Shown here one piece after another: positions 7,597-15,292 of a DNA stretch of 20,056 nt. Within the stretch, counting starts at the first letter, position 1. The number at the start of each line of letters is the position of its first letter. The position numbers and the translations under genes were made by a program. The stretch is taken from NCBI GenBank assembly GCA_964601165.1, contig CAZRMK010000030.1, positions 1 to 20,056 of the forward strand, in the 5' to 3' direction. The notes under the pieces are model-generated. The model made no database searches. It was not told where the DNA came from and was given only the letters and a program-made list of their open reading frames with translations. The DNA is from Thiosulfativibrio sp964601165. Lineage in GTDB: Bacteria > Pseudomonadota > Gammaproteobacteria > Thiomicrospirales > Thiomicrospiraceae.

Positions 7597-9003
7597 TTAC
7601 GAACGTCTCCAAGTAGTGCCTTGTGCCGAATCTAATAATTCAATGCCTTGTGCTAAAAGCTCATCACGCACTTTGTCAGAACGAACAAAATCTTTAGCGA
7701 CTCTAGCTTCTGCTCTCTCTCTAATTAAAGCTTCAATCACGTCATCAGATAAGCCTGAACTTGCATTAGCTAGTTGAGACTTAAAAAAAGCTTCCACCTC
7801 GCTTTCTAACAACCCTATTTGATTGGCTAGTTTTTTAAGCAAGCAAGCAAGGCTTGATTTTTCTTGCTTATTAACTGCCTTATTGACTTCTTTAGCTAAA
7901 TCGAACAGTACTGCCATGGCTTTCGGAGTATTAAAATCATCATTCATCGCGGCCATAAAATCAGTTTCATAAGCTGTGTTTTTTGCAAACGAAGCCGTTA
8001 AATTAATTCCATCTAATGCGGAATACAAACGTTCAATACTAGATTTAGCTATTTGTAAATTCTCTTGGGAATAATTAACTGGGCTACGATAATGACTCGA
8101 TAATAAAAAATAACGAATCACTTCTGAGTAGTATTCTTTAATGACTTCACGAATGGTAAAAAAATTATTCAATGATTTTGACATTTTTTCATCATCAATT
8201 CGTACAAAACCACAATGCATCCAAGTATTAACATAATGACTTCCCGTTGCACATTCTGATTGAGCAATTTCATTTTCATGATGTGGAAACTGCAAATCCA
8301 TTCCTCCTCCATGAATATCAAAATGATTACCTAGACACCGAGTAGACATGGCTGAGCATTCTATATGCCAACCTGGACGACCTTTTCCCCAAGCAGATTC
8401 CCAAGAAGGCATCGAAGCAGGCTCATCTTCTTTAGCTGCTTTCCATAGTACAAAATCATTTGGATTTTCTTTAACAACATTCACTTCCACACGTGAGCCA
8501 GCTTCTAAATCTTCTAAATTTTTACCCGATAATCGACCGTATTTTTTAAACGAATCAACCCTAAAATAAACATCTCCATTCTCGGCTAGGTAAGCATGCT
8601 CTTTATCAAGCAATGCCTGAATCATGGTTGCAATATCTGCCATATATTCTGTTGCTTTAGGCTCTATATCTGGACTTAATACGCTTAAAGACACTTCATC
8701 TTCATGCATAGCTTTAATAAAACGCTGCGTTAAAGACTGAATGGTTTCTTTATTTTCCATCGCTCTGGCAATAATTTTGTCATCAATGTCGGTAATATTA
8801 CGTACATAGGTTACGTCATATCCCAATATTCGTAAATGGCGTACAATCGTGTCAAACACTACCATCACTCTGGCATGTCCAATATGACAATAATCATAAA
8901 CGGTTATCCCACAAACATACAAACCCACTGTTTTTTTGTTAGGGTTAATAGGAGTAAAGATTTCTTTTTGACGAGATTCTGTGTTAAAAATTTGTAATGT
9001 CAT
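7597..9003 (-). CDS. cysS: Cysteinyl-tRNA synthetase
   Basis: Charges tRNA-Cys. The 468-residue class I enzyme has the zinc/active-site Cys in GLYVCGITVYD (about residue 31), the HIGH signature at 40-43 in CHIGHAR, the GWHIECSAM and HGGGMDLQFPHHENE zinc-binding blocks, and KMSKS in DDEKMSKSLNNFF. The start at 9003 (MTLQIFNTES) is where CysRS proteins normally begin; the frame stays open upstream to 9087, but that part lacks family similarity and overlaps the ppiA start region. No clear Shine-Dalgarno is visible. It is divergent from ppiA across 67 bp. The stop is followed by a small ACGTT/AACGT hairpin and a T7 run, possibly a weak terminator. Confidence 0.97.
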   Translation of the reverse strand: MTLQIFNTESRQKEIFTPINPNKKTVGLYVCGITVYDYCHIGHARVMVVFDTIVRHLRILGYDVTYVRNITDIDDKIIARAMENKETIQSLTQRFIKAMHEDEVSLSVLSPDIEPKATEYMADIATMIQALLDKEHAYLAENGDVYFRVDSFKKYGRLSGKNLEDLEAGSRVEVNVVKENPNDFVLWKAAKEDEPASMPSWESAWGKGRPGWHIECSAMSTRCLGNHFDIHGGGMDLQFPHHENEIAQSECATGSHYVNTWMHCGFVRIDDEKMSKSLNNFFTIREVIKEYYSEVIRYFLLSSHYRSPVNYSQENLQIAKSSIERLYSALDGINLTASFAKNTAYETDFMAAMNDDFNTPKAMAVLFDLAKEVNKAVNKQEKSSLACLLKKLANQIGLLESEVEAFFKSQLANASSGLSDDVIEALIRERAEARVAKDFVRSDKVRDELLAQGIELLDSAQGTTWRRS

Positions 9004-9070
9004 TGCACTAACCGTTTTCAATGTTAAAATAATGCCAACATTGTACCCTAATCTCCAAGGAGCTTTAATT

Positions 9071-9679
9071 ATGAACAAGAAATTCATGGCAATTACTGCC
9101 GCACTTTTAATGTCATTTTCACTATTATCAACCGCTTTTGCTCAATCAGAACCTGTAAAAACACCTGTCGCAACGCCTCTTCCTCAAGTACTGATTGAAA
9201 CTTCTCTCGGAAGCATCATGTTAGAACTTTATCCAGAAAAAGCTCCTAAAACAGTCGAAAACTTTTTACGATATGTTAACGAAGGGTTTTACGATGGGAC
9301 TATTTTTCATCGAGTAATTCCTGGTTTTATGATACAAGGAGGCGGATTTACAGCAGATCTACAGAAAAAACTCACCCATGAGCCAATTAAAAATGAAGCG
9401 GATAATGGGCTAAGAAATAACATCGGTACCATCGCTATGGCAAGAACCAATGACCCTCAATCTGCTACTGCGCAGTTTTTTATTAATGTAAACAAAAACA
9501 CCAGCCTTGATTTTCGTGAAGCTACTCCTCGCGGCTATGGCTATGCGGTTTTTGGACGTGTCATTCAAGGAATGAAAGTTGTCAATACAATTCGTAGGGT
9601 CAATACTGGATTTAAAAATGGTATGGGAGATGTTCCCAAAGAACCAGTTATCATGCTCAAAGTTCGCCAAGTTAAATAA
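9071..9679 (+). CDS. ppiA: Periplasmic peptidyl-prolyl cis-trans isomerase (PpiA-type cyclophilin)
   Basis: Catalyses proline cis-trans isomerisation in the periplasm. The 202-residue product has a signal peptide (MNKK, a hydrophobic core, then AFA before QS, cleavage near residue 24). The cyclophilin domain carries the active-site block FHRVIPGFMIQGGGF with the catalytic Arg, ATAQFFINV, and YAVFGRVIQGM. The start at 9071 is chosen for AAGGAG eight bases upstream and the correct signal peptide; the frame stays open upstream without family similarity. A cytoplasmic cyclophilin gene follows 79 bp later, so the two compartments' cyclophilins are in tandem. Confidence 0.93.
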   Translation: MNKKFMAITAALLMSFSLLSTAFAQSEPVKTPVATPLPQVLIETSLGSIMLELYPEKAPKTVENFLRYVNEGFYDGTIFHRVIPGFMIQGGGFTADLQKKLTHEPIKNEADNGLRNNIGTIAMARTNDPQSATAQFFINVNKNTSLDFREATPRGYGYAVFGRVIQGMKVVNTIRRVNTGFKNGMGDVPKEPVIMLKVRQVK

Positions 9680-9693
9680 ACCTAAACTCTGTA

Positions 9694-9727
9694 ACCTAAA
9701 CCCTGCAAGCACTTGCAGGATTTAGGT
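9694..9727. repeat. 34-bp palindrome (REP-like), copy 1
   Basis: Two 16-base arms, ACCTAAACCCTGCAAG and CTTGCAGGATTTAGGT, are joined by CA. They lie between the ppiA stop and the ppiB ribosome-binding site. Another copy, differing at one base of 34, lies at 15085-15118. No U-rich tail follows, so a simple terminator is less likely than a dispersed palindromic repeat, though the hairpin would form in a ppiA-ppiB transcript. Confidence 0.8.
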
Positions 9728-9758
9728 GTAATATCTTAAAAGGAAGGAAGCAAACCAC

Positions 9759-10277
9759 ATGACTCAAATTGTTTTTACCACCACAATGGGCGACATTACT
9801 ATTGAAGTCAATCATGAAAAAGCTCCGATTGGTGCAGAAAATTTTGTTCACTATGCCTTAGAAGGATTTTATAACGGTACTATTTTTCACCGTATTATTC
9901 CTAACTTTATGGTACAAGGCGGTGGAATGTTACCGGGAATGGAAGAAAAAGATTCGGGTGATCCTATTGAAAATGAAGCCGATAATGGCTTAAAAAACCT
10001 ACGAGGCACTTTATCTTATGCTCGCACTATGAACCCCAATTCAGCAACTACACAATTTTTTATGAATCTAGTTGATAACAAAAATCTAGATCATACTTCA
10101 AAAGATGAACATGGCTGGGGATATGCAGTGTTTGGTAAAATTATTGACGGATTAGAAGTTATTGATACTATGGCAAAAGTAGAAACCACCAGCCGCCGTG
10201 GACACCAAGACGTTCCCGCTGATGATATCATCATCACGGCAACTAAAGTTATAGAACCTCAAGGAGTCTCTGATTAA
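9759..10277 (+). CDS. ppiB: Cytoplasmic peptidyl-prolyl cis-trans isomerase (PpiB-type cyclophilin)
   Basis: A 172-residue cyclophilin without a signal peptide. Active-site blocks are FHRIIPNFMVQGGGM (catalytic Arg), SATTQFFMNLVDN and WGYAVFGKIIDGLEV, and the C-terminal HQDVPADDIII is PpiB-like. AAGGAAGG lies about 11 bases ahead of the ATG. Compared with E. coli PpiB (164 residues) the C-terminus is a few residues longer. Its last residues and stop fall in a 23-base repeat also found at 15247, so the native end may have been replaced. It overlaps the convergent gene at 10274-10555 by four bases. The ppiB/lpxH/cysS neighbourhood is common in gammaproteobacteria. Confidence 0.95.
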   Translation: MTQIVFTTTMGDITIEVNHEKAPIGAENFVHYALEGFYNGTIFHRIIPNFMVQGGGMLPGMEEKDSGDPIENEADNGLKNLRGTLSYARTMNPNSATTQFFMNLVDNKNLDHTSKDEHGWGYAVFGKIIDGLEVIDTMAKVETTSRRGHQDVPADDIIITATKVIEPQGVSD

Positions 10278-10283
10278 GCTTCA
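10261..10283. repeat. 23-bp repeat (AAGGAG..CTCTGATTAAG), copy 1
   Basis: Identical at 22 of 23 positions to 15247-15269; the sole difference is the T in GGAGTCTCTG. It contains the stop codons of both convergent genes, TAA for ppiB and TAA for the minus-strand gene. It resembles the end of an IS5-type element (GGAG-CTCTGATTAA). No opposite end was seen nearby. Confidence 0.6.
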
Positions 10284-10555
10284 AAACTAAGATTATCTAA
10301 TCTTGTATCATTGTTTTCTACAGATTCTGCTTCAACCTTAGTTATATTAAACGTAACGGTTGGAGGAATTCCTGCTGAAAGGTCAATGCCATTAACTCTA
10401 TAATTGCAACCTTTGCTTTCTAAAACACGATTAACTTTTTCTTGCTTTTCAACGGCTTTAATAATGGTATCTGCAATTATTTCATCGCCACTAAACTCTT
10501 CAGCCTTATCAATTATTTTTTCTGAAAGTTCCATTGCTTTGTCAAAAATTTTCAT
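10274..10555 (-). CDS. Small conserved-looking protein of unknown function
   Basis: I do not recognise this 93-residue protein. Residues 1-50 are strongly helical and charged (MKIFDKAMELSEKIIDKAEEF, then TIIKAVEKQEKVNRVLE), followed by one Cys in SKGCNYRVNGIDLSAGIPPTVTFNITKVEAE, which looks like a beta-rich segment. There is no signal peptide or membrane segment. AAGGAT lies about 10 bases before the ATG, and the gene is 26 bp downstream of glnS on the same strand, so it is probably co-transcribed with it. Its C-terminal codons and stop overlap the 23-bp repeat and the ppiB end. Codon use looks like that of its neighbours, which supports it being real. Confidence 0.7.
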   Translation of the reverse strand: MKIFDKAMELSEKIIDKAEEFSGDEIIADTIIKAVEKQEKVNRVLESKGCNYRVNGIDLSAGIPPTVTFNITKVEAESVENNDTRLDNLSFEA

Positions 10556-10581
10556 TATTATTTAATCCTTAATTTTTTATT

Positions 10582-12246
10582 TTAATTCCAAGCATCTCTT
10601 AACCCGACCGTTTTATTAAAAACCAATTTTTCTGAGTCATTATCTCGGCAGAAATAGCCTTCTCGTTCAAACTGGAAGACCTGTTCAGGCTTGGCTTCTA
10701 ACATTGTCGGTTCAACAAAACCTGTTTTAATCACTAAAGAATTAGGGTTAATCACTAATTCAAAATTATCTTCTTTAATAGGGTTTTCTACATTAAACAA
10801 GCGGTCATACAACCTAAACTCTGCTTTAATAGCTTTACTTGCCTCAACAAAATGAATAACCCCTTTTACCTTCCGCCCATCTGCTGGATTTTTACCCAGA
10901 GTGTCGGCATCATAAGTCGCATAAATTGTTGTCACATTACCAGCTTCATCGGTTTCAAACCTTTCTGCATTAATAACATAAGCATTACGTAATCGTACTT
11001 CTTTGTTAATAGCTAAACGCTTCCATTTTTTATTGGGAGCTTGTGCAATAAAATCGGCACGATCGATATATAGCTCTTTACCAAAATAAATCGAGCGTTT
11101 TCCCATCGCTTCATTTTGTGGATGGATAGGGGCTTGTAAAGTTTCTATAAAACCATTTTTATAATTTTCAATAATTACTTTAATCGGATCAATTACTCCC
11201 ATAGTACGAGGAGCAACTACATTAAGGTCATCACGTACTGCCGCTTCTAACACGCTCATCTGAGTCATGCCATCTACTTTTGAAACCCCTATTCTATCTG
11301 CAAAATCACGAATAGATGCCGCACTATAACCACGACGACGCATGCCCGAAATTGTTGGCATACGCGGATCATTCCAGCCTGAAACTAATTTATTATCAAC
11401 TAATTGATGTAGCTTTCGCTTCGACATTACCGTATATTCAAGATTTAAACGTGAAAACTCATATTGATGCGGGCGATCAGGTTTATTAAAGTCATTTAAG
11501 TTTTCTAACACCCAATCATATAAACGACGATTATCTTGAAACTCTAAAGTACATAATGAATGGGTAATTTCTTCAATTGCATCAGAAATACAGTGAGCAA
11601 AATCATACATAGGATAAATACACCAAGCATCACCCGTTTGATGATGCTGTGCAAAGCGTACCCTATAAAGCGTAGGATCTCGCAAACACATAAAGCTAGA
11701 TGCCATATCTATTTTGGCACGCAATACACATTCACCTTCTTGCATTTCACCGTTTTTCATCTTTCTAAACAGAGTAATATTTTCTGCCACTGTCGCTTCA
11801 CGATAAGGGCTGTTTTTACCTGCTTCGGTTAAAGATCCACGATATTCCCGAGTTTCTTCTGCGGTTAAAAAACAAACATAGGCCAAATCTTTCTCAATCA
11901 ACTCTAGTCCATAATCATAAAATTTTTGAAAATAATTTGATGAATACCTAACCTGACCAGACCACTGAAAACCTAGCCATTCAACATCTCGCTTAATGGC
12001 GTTAACATATTCAACACTTTCTTTTGCTGGATTAGTATCATCAAAACGCAAATGACAAGAGCCTAGATAATCCTTAGCAATACCAAAATTTAAACAAATA
12101 GCTTTTGCGTGACCAATATGCAAATATCCATTTGGCTCTGGAGGAAATCTGGTACGAACCCTATCATGTTTATGAGCGTCTAAATCTGCATCAATAATAT
12201 TACTAATAAAATGAGTTGTCTTAATTTCAATTTCTTCTTGTGACAT
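10582..12246 (-). CDS. glnS: Glutaminyl-tRNA synthetase
   Basis: Charges tRNA-Gln directly. The 554-residue class I enzyme shows RFPPEPNGYLHIGHAKAIC (HIGH at 43-46), the LRFDDTNP block, DWVLENL, the KMSKS-equivalent VMSKRKL, and the GlnRS C-terminal beta-barrel anticodon-binding region. I chose the Met at 12246 (MSQEEIEIKTTHFI) because it aligns with the E. coli start and gives the same total length; a Met two codons earlier (12252) is also possible. No strong Shine-Dalgarno is visible. It is divergent from lpxH across about 65 bp, which must hold both promoters. glnS, cysS, ppiB and lpxH are also neighbours in pseudomonads. Confidence 0.97.
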   Translation of the reverse strand: MSQEEIEIKTTHFISNIIDADLDAHKHDRVRTRFPPEPNGYLHIGHAKAICLNFGIAKDYLGSCHLRFDDTNPAKESVEYVNAIKRDVEWLGFQWSGQVRYSSNYFQKFYDYGLELIEKDLAYVCFLTAEETREYRGSLTEAGKNSPYREATVAENITLFRKMKNGEMQEGECVLRAKIDMASSFMCLRDPTLYRVRFAQHHQTGDAWCIYPMYDFAHCISDAIEEITHSLCTLEFQDNRRLYDWVLENLNDFNKPDRPHQYEFSRLNLEYTVMSKRKLHQLVDNKLVSGWNDPRMPTISGMRRRGYSAASIRDFADRIGVSKVDGMTQMSVLEAAVRDDLNVVAPRTMGVIDPIKVIIENYKNGFIETLQAPIHPQNEAMGKRSIYFGKELYIDRADFIAQAPNKKWKRLAINKEVRLRNAYVINAERFETDEAGNVTTIYATYDADTLGKNPADGRKVKGVIHFVEASKAIKAEFRLYDRLFNVENPIKEDNFELVINPNSLVIKTGFVEPTMLEAKPEQVFQFEREGYFCRDNDSEKLVFNKTVGLRDAWN

Positions 12247-12311
12247 TAACATTAGGTCTCGAGATATAAAATAATGCCCATAATTATATCACTAATTGAT
12301 ACAATCCCAAC

Positions 12312-13070
12312 ATGAATCCAATAACCTCTAACCATACTTTATTTGTCGCAGACATCCATTTACAACCAGACGAATTTCATCCAATTAACCAAGCTTTTCA
12401 TCAGTTTTTAATAGACATTCCTCCGAATACAGAAGCCTTATATATTTTAGGAGATTTATTTGAAGTTTGGGTAGGAGACGATATTGGGATAAAGACTTAC
12501 CAAAAAACTATTCAGCATTTAAACCGCTTAACTTCTAATGGCTTAGATATTTATTTACTCTATGGCAATCGTGATTTTTTAATGCGTCACGATTTCTGGC
12601 AAGCAACAGGTATTAAATTTATTAAAGAACCCACAAAACTTCAAATTTACGAACTAGAAATTTTAATCATGCATGGCGATATTTTATGCACCGATGATGT
12701 TGAATATCAAAAGATGCGCAAAATTTTACGCCACCCTATTATTACTTGGATTTTCTTGCGCCTATCTCAAAAAAGAAGAATTAAAATTGGTAAAAAAATG
12801 CGTGAAAAATCTAAAAAACATAGCTCAAATAAATCTCAAAATATTATGGACGTCAATCAACAGGCTGTAATAGATTTATTTAAACAATACCCAAGTTGCA
12901 CTAACCTAATTCACGGCCACACTCACCGCCCTAAACATCATGAATTTCAACAAAATGGACAAGAATACCATCGTTGGGTACTAGGGGACTGGCGACCTGA
13001 AACTCAAGTTATAAAAGTTTACCAAAATCAAGAAATACAGCTCGCTTATATTTCCCCCAATTTAAACTAG
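12312..13070 (+). CDS. lpxH: UDP-2,3-diacylglucosamine diphosphatase LpxH
   Basis: Hydrolyses UDP-2,3-diacylglucosamine to lipid X and UMP in lipid A synthesis at the inner-membrane face. The 252-residue metallophosphoesterase keeps its metal-binding motifs: DIH (14-16), GDLFEVWVGDD (47-57), GNRD (85-88), HGD (121-123) and HGHTH (201-205). The positively charged insert at about 150-172 (QKRRIKIGKKMREKSKK) would suit lipid-substrate and membrane contact. The ATG lacks a clear ribosome-binding site. The gene ends 9 bp before the hairpin MITE at 13080, whose + strand would form the 3' end of its mRNA. Confidence 0.96.
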   Translation: MNPITSNHTLFVADIHLQPDEFHPINQAFHQFLIDIPPNTEALYILGDLFEVWVGDDIGIKTYQKTIQHLNRLTSNGLDIYLLYGNRDFLMRHDFWQATGIKFIKEPTKLQIYELEILIMHGDILCTDDVEYQKMRKILRHPIITWIFLRLSQKRRIKIGKKMREKSKKHSSNKSQNIMDVNQQAVIDLFKQYPSCTNLIHGHTHRPKHHEFQQNGQEYHRWVLGDWRPETQVIKVYQNQEIQLAYISPNLN

Positions 13071-13074
13071 ATTT

Positions 13075-13244
13075 AAGATGAGACCTTTGCATAATTAAAG
13101 TGCGGTTTAGGGAATGCAGAAAATAGTGCCTTTTTTACCCAAAAAGAAGGAGAATAGCTAGCTATTTGACGAGTTTTTGGGTAGAAAAGGCACTGTTTTA
13201 TGCGTTTCATAAATTGTGCTTTAATTATGCAAAGGTCTCAAGAT
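13075..13244. mobile_element. 160-bp hairpin MITE with GAGACCTTTGCAT ends
   Basis: The element spans 13080-13239. Its two 80-base arms match at 64 of 80 positions, with the first 21 bases perfect (GAGACCTTTGCATAATTAAAG). The dyad centre falls exactly in AATAGCTAGCTATT (13153-13166). The 5-bp direct repeat AAGAT flanks both sides (13075-13079 and 13240-13244), showing transposition. Of 16 arm mismatches, nine are transitions, and all nine give G.U pairs in a + strand RNA. No coding frame. The right end supplies the last four codons and the stop of the VF530-family gene. The same ends occur at 19618-19776 and, as solos, at 1398 and 18280. Confidence 0.92.
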
Positions 13245-13482
13245 AAAGGGCTTCTACTTTATCTCTAGCCCAAGGGGTTTTCCTTAAAAACGTTAAGCTT
13301 GATTTAAGGCTAGGATCACTTTTAAAACAGTTAATAGGCACTAATTCTGCTAACCCATCCCAGCCATAATAAGCTTCTAAATCAGTCACTATTTTTTTTA
13401 AAGGTACTCCATGCAAAGGATCTTTAGGATGAGTCCTTTTTTCAAGATCCTCACTTTTTAATGGCTTAGATAAATCTTTCAT
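13225..13482 (-). CDS. VF530 family (DUF2132) small protein, C-terminus reshaped by a MITE
   Basis: An 85-residue protein matching the VF530 family, a small helical fold: KDPLHGVPLKKIVTDLEAYYGWDGLAELVPINCFKSDPSLKSSLTFLRKTPWARDKVEALYL. The TFLRKTPWAR.KVE.LYL block is the family signature. Its cellular role is not established; DNA binding has been suggested for the family. The N-terminal 20 residues are a charged extension. The last residues ETFA and the TAA stop are encoded by the MITE end (GAG ACC TTT GCA TAA), so a mobile element set the present C-terminus while leaving the domain intact. AAAGAG precedes the ATG. It lies 40 bp downstream of ilvA and may be co-transcribed. Confidence 0.88.
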   Translation of the reverse strand: MKDLSKPLKSEDLEKRTHPKDPLHGVPLKKIVTDLEAYYGWDGLAELVPINCFKSDPSLKSSLTFLRKTPWARDKVEALYLETFA

Positions 13483-13522
13483 TATGATGTCTCTTTAACC
13501 CGAATATCACAGGATTTAGATT

Positions 13523-15037
13523 TTATTTTAAAAACAATTGATAAGCAACATTATCTTGCTCACAAGTATAGGGGTAACCTAAATCTTCTAAGTAAGATTC
13601 AAAAGTTAAATGCTGGCTGGCTGGCACCTGCACCCCAATTAGAACTCGACCATAAGCCGCCCCGTGGTTTCGATAATGGAATAAGCTAATATTCCAGTTT
13701 TCACTCATTTGAATTAAAAATTGCAATAAAGCTCCCGGTCTTTCAGGAAACCTAAACCGATACAATACTTCATCTTGAATGCCTTTAGCATGTCCACCAA
13801 CCATATAACGTAAATGTAATTTAGCCATTTCGTTATCGGTCATATCCTCTAACTGATAGCCTTGTTCACGTAACTCTATAATTAAGGCTTCTTTTTCTGC
13901 CGTCCCGCCTTCGGTTCTTACCCCAACAAAAATAATCGCTTTATTATGATCTGCATAACGATAGTTAAATTCTGTAATAGCTCTTCTATCTCCTAAGAGT
14001 TCACAAAACTGTTTAAAGCTACCTGGTTTTTCATCAATTTCTACTGCAAAAATAGCTTCCCGATTTTCTCCCAACTCAGTTCTTTCAGAAATATGTCGCA
14101 AGCGATCAAAGTTCATATTGGCACCGCTGACGATAACCGCTATATTTAAATCTGAAACTGACTTTTCTGCCACAAATTTTTTCATTCCTGCTAAGGCAAG
14201 CGCACCTGCTGGCTCTGCAATGGCACGGGTATCTTCAAAAATATCTTTAACTGCGGCACAAATTTCATCAGTTTTTACCGTTATCATTTCATCAACACAG
14301 GTTTTAGCAATTCTAAAAGGAATTTTTCCCACTTGAGCAACCGCTGCTCCATCAGCAAAAATACCTACTTTATCTAAGACCACTCGTTTATTAGCCTTTA
14401 AAGCCTCAGTTAAACAAGCAGCATCTTCTGGCTCAACCCCTATCACCCTAGTTGCAGGAGAAACCTGTTTAATCACCGCCGACACCCCTGCAATTAAACC
14501 TCCACCGCCAACTGGTACAAAAATAATGTCAAAAGATTTATGTTGCCTCAATATCTCAAGGGCAATCGTCCCCTGCCCTGCAATCACATCTAAGTCATCA
14601 TAAGGATGAATATAGGTTAAACCATTATCCTTGCATAATTTTTTAGCATGCAAGGAAGACTCATCGTAAGTATCTCCAAATAAAATCACCTCACCACCTA
14701 AATTTCTAACTGAAACTACTTTAATCAACGGGGTTGTAACGGGCATAACGATAATCGCCTTAATGTCCATTTTAGAAGCTGCCAAAGCCACTCCTTGAGC
14801 ATGATTCCCTGCTGAAGCAGCAATTACTCCTTGTTTTTTCTGCTCATCCGTTAAATTAAACATACAGTTATAAGCACCCCTCAACTTAAAAGAGAATACT
14901 GGCTGTAAGTCTTCACGCTTTAACCACACATTATTACGTAATCGCTGCGAAAGAAGCGGAGCTTTTTCTAAAGGTGTTTCTTGTGCTACATCATACACAG
15001 GAGCTTTTAAAACTTTACGCAGTATCTCTGCTGGCAT
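13523..15037 (-). CDS. ilvA: Biosynthetic threonine ammonia-lyase (threonine deaminase)
   Basis: PLP enzyme converting threonine to 2-oxobutanoate and ammonia, the first step of isoleucine synthesis. The 504-residue product has the PLP lysine in FSFKLRGA (Lys51), the substrate loop SAGNHAQGVA and the phosphate-binding VPVGGGGLIAG. The last ~175 residues are two ACT-like regulatory repeats (about 335-405 and 425-500, with EKPGSFKQFCELLG and ERPGALLQFLIQM), which in the family bind isoleucine and valine. AAGGA lies six bases before the ATG. ilvA and rpiA are commonly adjacent; here a copper-handling cluster lies between them. Confidence 0.97.
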   Translation of the reverse strand: MPAEILRKVLKAPVYDVAQETPLEKAPLLSQRLRNNVWLKREDLQPVFSFKLRGAYNCMFNLTDEQKKQGVIAASAGNHAQGVALAASKMDIKAIIVMPVTTPLIKVVSVRNLGGEVILFGDTYDESSLHAKKLCKDNGLTYIHPYDDLDVIAGQGTIALEILRQHKSFDIIFVPVGGGGLIAGVSAVIKQVSPATRVIGVEPEDAACLTEALKANKRVVLDKVGIFADGAAVAQVGKIPFRIAKTCVDEMITVKTDEICAAVKDIFEDTRAIAEPAGALALAGMKKFVAEKSVSDLNIAVIVSGANMNFDRLRHISERTELGENREAIFAVEIDEKPGSFKQFCELLGDRRAITEFNYRYADHNKAIIFVGVRTEGGTAEKEALIIELREQGYQLEDMTDNEMAKLHLRYMVGGHAKGIQDEVLYRFRFPERPGALLQFLIQMSENWNISLFHYRNHGAAYGRVLIGVQVPASQHLTFESYLEDLGYPYTCEQDNVAYQLFLK

Positions 15038-15053
15038 ATTTTTTCCTTAAGTA

Positions 15054-15118
15054 ACTTGCAGGACTTAGGTGCAAATAAAATTATACCTAAATCCTGCAAG
15101 CACTTGCAGGATTTAGGT
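15054..15118. repeat. 34-bp palindrome, copy 2, with an extra half-copy
   Basis: Positions 15085-15118 repeat the palindrome at 9694-9727 with one difference in 34. A third arm, CTTGCAGGACTTAGGT (15055-15070), lies upstream in the same orientation as the right arm, so arm-inverse arm-arm could form either of two alternative hairpins. It lies just ahead of the ilvA start, reading away from it. Function unknown; a REP-like dispersed repeat or a remnant transposon end is likely. Confidence 0.8.
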
Positions 15119-15246
15119 TATAACAGAGGCAGTCCGAATGTTTCGTGAAAATTTAGAACACTTTTTGTAAGGATTTATTCACACTTAGCATAAGAACTAA
15201 AAGATATTATGATTACATAAGAAATTATTATATAACTGAATCACTT

Positions 15247-15269
15247 AAGGAGCCTCTGATTAAGCTTCA
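15247..15269. repeat. 23-bp repeat (AAGGAG..CTCTGATTAAG), copy 2
   Basis: Matches 10261-10283 at 22 of 23 positions and is preceded by TT, giving TTAAGGAG. That is the same junction as the MITE end at 7401-7408, where TTAA is the target duplication. It lies 24 bases ahead of the SCO1 start and probably is a solo IS5-type end. The stretch 15119-15246 is AT-rich, and I see no confident promoter in it. Confidence 0.55.
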
Positions 15270-15292
15270 CACCACACAGAGTATAGCAACCT

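Noticed and set aside
9004..9087. N-terminal extensions of cysS and ppiA into each other's start region
   Set aside because: Family starts are at 9003 and 9071; the extensions lack similarity, and the ppiA extension would bury its signal peptide.
12255..12263. AGGTCTCGAGA ahead of glnS, resembling a repeat end
   Set aside because: Only the seven bases AGGTCTC match; the neighbouring bases are a simple TCTCGAGA palindrome, with no AAAGG or TGCA context.
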